The notes under the pieces were generated by a model, which saw only the letters and a program-made list of their open reading frames with translations, did no database searches and had not been told where the DNA came from. The position numbers and the translations under genes were made by a program. A stretch of 64,000 nucleotides of DNA from Ancrocorticia sp047501485 (lineage in GTDB: Bacteria; Actinomycetota; Actinomycetes; Actinomycetales; Actinomycetaceae), in assembly GCA_047501485.1 (NCBI GenBank), contig JAZDRN010000001.1:62001-126000 (forward strand). Direction: 5' to 3'. Of the stretch, positions 60,594-64,000 are shown piece by piece; position 1 is the stretch's first letter; each line of letters opens with the position of its first letter.

Positions 60594-61346
60594 GTTGTGA
60601 TCCTCGTTGTGAGTAGTGGTTTGCTGACTATGGTGAAAGAAAGTCATTCCGGATGTCCGGATTTATGACGAGCACGTCGAACAGGTCGGACACATCGAGT
60701 AAGAGACGGCCTGTTGAGTGAGCGCGGACCTGGGATTCGCGCGGTTGATGCCTTCCGCGAGTCGGGAATTTGCGGCAGAGGCGCTCGCGAGCGCCTGTTC
60801 CAACGCTCAGCGCGAGTGGTTCTGTGCCAGACGCTATTGCTCAGGCGCGGGCGCTGTCAGGCGCTATCACCTTGGCGTGCCGGTGAGGGACTTAGTGACA
60901 ACAGTGTCCGGCAAGCATCATGCGCATGGAACAACACGCCGGGTGAGTGTCGAGTTCCGTCCGGTGAGCCATGGTGCTTAGTGACATGACTTCAGATTAC
61001 TTCCTTAATACATATAAGCAAAGCGGGTTTTACGGTTTGAGATCAATGGCTCTATCTGCAGGGGAAGGTGAGCGGAAATGTGGCGAATTTACAGGGTTAT
61101 TGGTCGGAGAGGAGGTGGTGAGGGTGATGTACATAGGACTTTTGTCCGTAAATACCCGCCATCTTGGTAGGTTTGTTTGGTGTAGTGAGGCGCCTTTGGG
61201 TGAGCTGGGTGCGCGTCATGGTTTCGACTGTGTGCAACCGACGCCTTGGGGGTTGCTCGACCGGTAGATCGAGTGCTCAACCGGGAACCGGGGTCCGTGG
61301 GTTTCAGCGGTGCTCAACAGGCCCGTTGGAGCACTCGACTGACGTT
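60594..61346. other. 753-nt spacer between transporter operon and menF
   Basis: No credible gene is seen; frames at 60714-60989 and 60971-61267 lack family resemblance. It contains TCCGGA-TG-TCCGGA (60648-60661), an operator-like double palindrome 55 nt before the binding-protein start, and an 18-bp perfect palindrome AGGCGCTCGCGAGCGCCT (60779-60796). Around 60995-61120 the sequence is locally AT-richer. Confidence 0.5.
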
Positions 61347-62681
61347 CTAGAGTGCGGCACCCTCGAGAGAGGTATCGTCGGCGTCGTCCAGGCCCAGCGC
61401 ATCGAGGATCGGACGCATCTTGGCGTGGGTCTCCGCGAGTTCGACGTCCGGGATCGAATCCGGCATGATCCCACCACCCGCGAACACCCGTATCTCCCGG
61501 TGGTTCTCAGAGAGCTGCCCGCAACGCAATGCGATACCGAATTCGCCCGCACCGGTGCCGTCAATCCACCCGACGGGCCCTGAATAGCGGCCCCGTTCGG
61601 TTCCCTCGAGCTTCTCCAGCAGATCGAACGCGAACTTGGTGGGGGTGCCGCATACTGCCGCGGTGGGATGCAGCGCATCGACGATATCCAGCACATTCGC
61701 ATGGGGAACCGTTGCAGTGACTTCCGTGGCCAAGTGGATGACGTTGGGGAGCTGCAGCAGGAAGGGCTCGGAGGGAACCTCGAGAGTGTCGGCCAGGGGG
61801 GCGAGCGCCCTGGCGACCGATTCGACGGCGAAGTGATGCTCGCTGCGATTCTTCATCGAGGCGAACAGGTCGGCACCTTCGGTCGGTGCTGCCGTTCCCG
61901 CTAGAACCCGAGAGGTGACCGTTCCCGCGTCGAGCGCGGCGAGCATCTCGGGCGTGGCTCCTATGAGCCCGTTGACCGCGAAGACCCAGGTGGAGGGATA
62001 GAGCTGTGCGAGGCGTTTGGTGAGGAAGCGTTCATCTATGTTCTCGTCGGAATGGACGACGATGTCCCGCGTGAGCACGACCTTCGATGCGGCTCCCACT
62101 CTTAACGAGGCGATGAGCTCGTTCAGGGCTCTTCGCCACTGGCTCTGCGTCATGCGGCCGGGCCCGGTCCGCATTTTCGCGGGGTTGGGAACCTCGTGAG
62201 GGATGGTTGCGTCCGCCGCTTCCGGTAGTTCGGGGAATTCCTCGATTCGCTGATTGGCCGACGTATTCGAGCCGGTCCCGATTCCCGGATGCTCTGCTTC
62301 CAGACGTGCGGAGGCAGTAACCAGCACTGTGGTGTCGCCGCGCCGGACGAGAGCCACCTGGGGAACGATGAGAAAGCCGGGAGTCTTGGCCGCGAAACCG
62401 AAGGAAGCCAGTGCGAAGGGGGCTCGATCGGCCCACGCGTGGGAGGACTCGTTGGAGACTGTAGCGGCGCTTGCGATGGCATTCCATTGCGCGGATGCTT
62501 CGCGGATGGCATGGTCGCCCTGTACCTCGACGCGTAGTGCCTCACCCCAGCCCACGATCTGCTGTTCGGCGCCGAGCCAGGTGAGAATCCCGTTCGCCTC
62601 CGGAACCCAGTCGAGGAGATTGCCGGGAGAGACTTCGAGCTCGCGAACTCGAACATGCAGTTCAGGGGGCGGAATAGCCAA
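61347..62681 (-). CDS. menF: Isochorismate synthase MenF
   Basis: A 444-residue chorismate-using enzyme converting chorismate to isochorismate, the first step of menaquinone synthesis. The conserved C-terminal half shows KVVLTRDIVV, FAVNGLIGATPEMLA, the RVLAGTAAPTEG and SEHHFAVESVARAL segments, LHPTAAVCGTPTKFA and GRYSGPVGWIDGTGAGEFGIALR. Salicylate synthases and EntC share the fold; the nearby menC and menD favour MenF. The start is a TTG at 62681 with GAGGAG 11 nt upstream, which is a less certain choice. Confidence 0.92.
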   Translation of the reverse strand: MAIPPPELHVRVRELEVSPGNLLDWVPEANGILTWLGAEQQIVGWGEALRVEVQGDHAIREASAQWNAIASAATVSNESSHAWADRAPFALASFGFAAKTPGFLIVPQVALVRRGDTTVLVTASARLEAEHPGIGTGSNTSANQRIEEFPELPEAADATIPHEVPNPAKMRTGPGRMTQSQWRRALNELIASLRVGAASKVVLTRDIVVHSDENIDERFLTKRLAQLYPSTWVFAVNGLIGATPEMLAALDAGTVTSRVLAGTAAPTEGADLFASMKNRSEHHFAVESVARALAPLADTLEVPSEPFLLQLPNVIHLATEVTATVPHANVLDIVDALHPTAAVCGTPTKFAFDLLEKLEGTERGRYSGPVGWIDGTGAGEFGIALRCGQLSENHREIRVFAGGGIMPDSIPDVELAETHAKMRPILDALGLDDADDTSLEGAAL

Positions 62682-62834
62682 GGCCGCTACATCTCCTCAC
62701 TTTGGCGCTTGCGGCCGCGCTGGCCGTACCCGGTTATCTTAGCCGGAAGCCCGCTTACGCAACATCTGGGAGGGCAGGACCGCCTCTCGATATGACAATC
62801 TCGGTGATAGTCGGCAACATCTTGCGGGAGTTAT

Positions 62835-62846
62835 CTTGATATCAAG
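62835..62846. promoter_or_regulatory. MarR-type palindromic operator
   Basis: CTTGATATCAAG is a perfect 12-bp palindrome abutting the putative -10 (62847) of the MarR gene, a position ideal for autorepression. TTGATATCAA-like palindromes are common MarR-family sites. Confidence 0.65.
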
Positions 62847-62852
62847 TAATCT
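62847..62852 (+). promoter_or_regulatory. Putative -10 box, leaderless marR
   Basis: TAATCT followed by 6 nt and ATG 62859. TTGCGG 19 nt upstream is a weak -35 candidate. Confidence 0.5.
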
Positions 62853-62858
62853 TGTCGC

Positions 62859-63371
62859 ATGTGCAGTGCGTATGGGCCTCGCGATGAAGTCGACGGAATC
62901 GTTGCGGCGTGGGGACGCGAGAGGATGGATTTCGATCCGGAACCTCTTGCTGTCTTCTCTCGTCTGCTACGCCTTGAGCGCCATATCGACAGGATGCGGC
63001 GGCAGACCTTCTCCCGCCACAACATCGAGCCGTGGGAATTCGAGATGCTCTCCGCGCTACGGCGTCAGGGTGCCCCCTATCGTCTGACTGCGGGTCGGCT
63101 CATGCAAGAGACGTTGGTTTCCTCGGGAGCGGTCACCAACCGTGTTGACAAAATGGTTGTACACGGCTTTGCCGAGAGGATCCCAGATGTGAATGACCGG
63201 CGAGTCATCCACGTCCAGGCTACTGAGAAAGGGCTGGCTCTGGTGGACGCTGCAATGGCTGATCTGCTTGATGCGGAGCGCTATCAGCTCAGTGATCTGG
63301 ACAAGGCATCGCAGCGTCAACTGGCCAACCTGTTGCGCGAGCTGCTCTCACATTTCGAGCGCGAGGCTTGA
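62859..63371 (+). CDS. MarR-family transcriptional regulator
   Basis: A 170-residue winged-helix dimer. The recognition region is LTAGRLMQETLVSSGAVTNRVDKMV and the wing reads RIPDVNDRRVIHVQATEKGLALV, with the conserved D-x-R-x3-V pattern. The N-terminal and C-terminal helices form the dimer interface. Target genes are unknown; divergent menF and its own promoter (operator at 62835-62846) are candidates. ATG 62859 is leaderless-type, with TAATCT 6 nt upstream. Confidence 0.92.
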   Translation: MCSAYGPRDEVDGIVAAWGRERMDFDPEPLAVFSRLLRLERHIDRMRRQTFSRHNIEPWEFEMLSALRRQGAPYRLTAGRLMQETLVSSGAVTNRVDKMVVHGFAERIPDVNDRRVIHVQATEKGLALVDAAMADLLDAERYQLSDLDKASQRQLANLLRELLSHFEREA

Positions 63372-63706
63372 GACGCCTTCCGGATGTCGGGCCGCTATCT
63401 ATCATCGGGCCGCCAACCGCAACCGTGCAACCGTAGCTCGCTATGTCTTCTCCCGCTGACTAGTCTTCTCCCACTGACTAGCCATTTCTTGCCCTGGCCC
63501 GCCCCCTCTCCCGCCCGGGTCTGCTATCCCTCGATGTGACGGGCTCGGGCCGTTGCGCGATGCCTTATAAGGCGCTGCTCAACGTTCCACGCCCACGAAG
63601 CCGCGGCACACCCGCGGGTCTCCCGCACGTGCCCCTCACGGACCGGAGAGTCGCCAGCCAGCATCGCCCACACCCGAACGCACTGGTTAGACCTTGAGAA
63701 AGCAAC
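63372..63706. other. Spacer after the MarR gene
   Basis: No gene is recognised. It contains an 18-nt tandem duplication, GTCTTCTCCCRCTGACTA at 63445-63462 and 63463-63480. The 75-codon minus-strand frame at 63524-63751 runs through the terminator and looks spurious. Confidence 0.5.
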
Positions 63707-63748
63707 GTGCCCGCCGATCGGGACGATCCCGATCGGCGGGCACTTTGT
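63707..63748. terminator. Terminator between marR and ABC permease gene
   Basis: GTGCCCGCCGATCGGGA (63707-63723), loop CGA, TCCCGATCGGCGGGCAC (63727-63743): 17 bp perfect, followed by TTTGT on the plus strand. It lies between convergent genes. Confidence 0.85.
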
Positions 63749-63812
63749 CATCCGGCTACCAGCTCGGCTGGTTCGCGGCTATCCACGAACCAAACTGACG
63801 GTGTGCCGAGTT

Positions 63813-64000
63813 CTACGAAGCCTTCCCGAAGATGTTGGAGAGTTTCATGCGCTCGCCGACGTGCAGGATCGAACGCTCATAGATCTTGCCCGCAAGGGTC
63901 CCCAGCAGCGGGATGGTCACGAGTGTCAGCGCTATCGCCAGACCCTGTTCCCACATCTGCACCTCGCCGATGGCCGAGCGCATGGGCATGAGGTAAGGGG
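63813..64000 (-). CDS. ABC-2-type transporter permease, C-terminal fragment
   Basis: The last 61 codons of a gene entering from the right edge. It reads PYLMPMRSAIGEVQMWEQG, then a hydrophobic helix (LAIALTLVTIPLLGTLAG) and KIYERSILHVGERMKLSNI before the stop. This C-terminal pattern matches NatB-like ABC-2 permeases, where a final helix is followed by a short basic tail. The N-terminal part is outside the window, so the substrate cannot be guessed. Confidence 0.75.
   Translation of the reverse strand, partial: PYLMPMRSAIGEVQMWEQGLAIALTLVTIPLLGTLAGKIYERSILHVGERMKLSNIFGKAS

Noticed and set aside
60714..61267. Two frames of 91 and 98 codons in the menF spacer
   Set aside because: No family resemblance and poor starts; composition does not look coding.
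1..64000. tRNA, rRNA or insertion-sequence genes
   Set aside because: I looked for TTCGA-type T-arms, rRNA signatures and transposase motifs by eye and found none; a tRNAscan-SE or ISfinder run would be decisive.

Overview
This 64 kb window is a chromosomal segment of a high-GC Gram-positive bacterium (Actinomycetota). The evidence is a protein O-mannosyltransferase, a metG-tatD-rpfB-like-ksgA-ispE gene order, DUF4342, SHOCT and PLDc_N proteins, GTG and TTG starts, and many apparently leaderless genes. A complete respiratory nitrate reductase, menaquinone genes, a fructose PTS and several sugar kinases point to a facultative anaerobe. Actinomycetaceae-like is my guess. The species cannot be named from the sequence alone.

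Layout. 0-6.5 kb: a truncated membrane gene, trhO, a Gdx/SugE exporter behind a guanidine-II (mini-ykkC) riboswitch, a DUF4342 gene and a large SWIM/SNF2 helicase. 6.5-19.6 kb: an anaerobic nitrate module with mogA divergent from narK-narGHJI, a cysteine-bearing HTH regulator, an HTH-TOBE molybdate-type regulator, modA and a fused modB-modC gene. Enzyme, chaperone, transporter, cofactor step and molybdate supply therefore lie together. 19.7-25.9 kb: an HtrA-like protease, a DsrE-like protein, a Pmt mannosyltransferase, rsmI and a nicotinamidase with a long acidic tail. 26.4-30.8 kb: the fructose operon DeoR-fruK-fruA, followed by ptsH.

31.3-47.5 kb: the metG-tatD-rpf-ksgA-ispE-ABC-F backbone, interrupted by membrane-protein genes, a YuiF-type transporter, a ferrochelatase, an MFS exporter and an AT-rich spacer with a SHOCT gene. 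47.5-53.5 kb: a small protein and a catabolic cluster of two FGGY kinases, a GpsA-like dehydrogenase that departs from canonical substrate-site motifs, and a DeoR repressor. Hairpins separate most of these genes. 54.3-62.7 kb: menC, menD and menF (menaquinone) around a polar amino-acid ABC transporter. 62.8-64 kb: a MarR regulator and the end of an ABC-2-type permease gene.

The non-coding DNA is unusually rich in short tandem repeats: 14, 15, 17, 18, 19, 20, 23 and 27 nt units. It also holds a REP-like palindrome in two spacers and an array of about 75-nt units in which one hairpin keeps its pairing while its sequence changes. About nine genes without a Shine-Dalgarno sequence carry a TANNNT box 6-7 nt before the start codon, which suggests leaderless transcription. 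The most promising leads are the structured repeat array (38.8-39.1 kb), the repeat locus at 53.7-54.25 kb, the kinase/GpsA-like cluster, and a possible SD-sequestering leader at about 40.5 kb.
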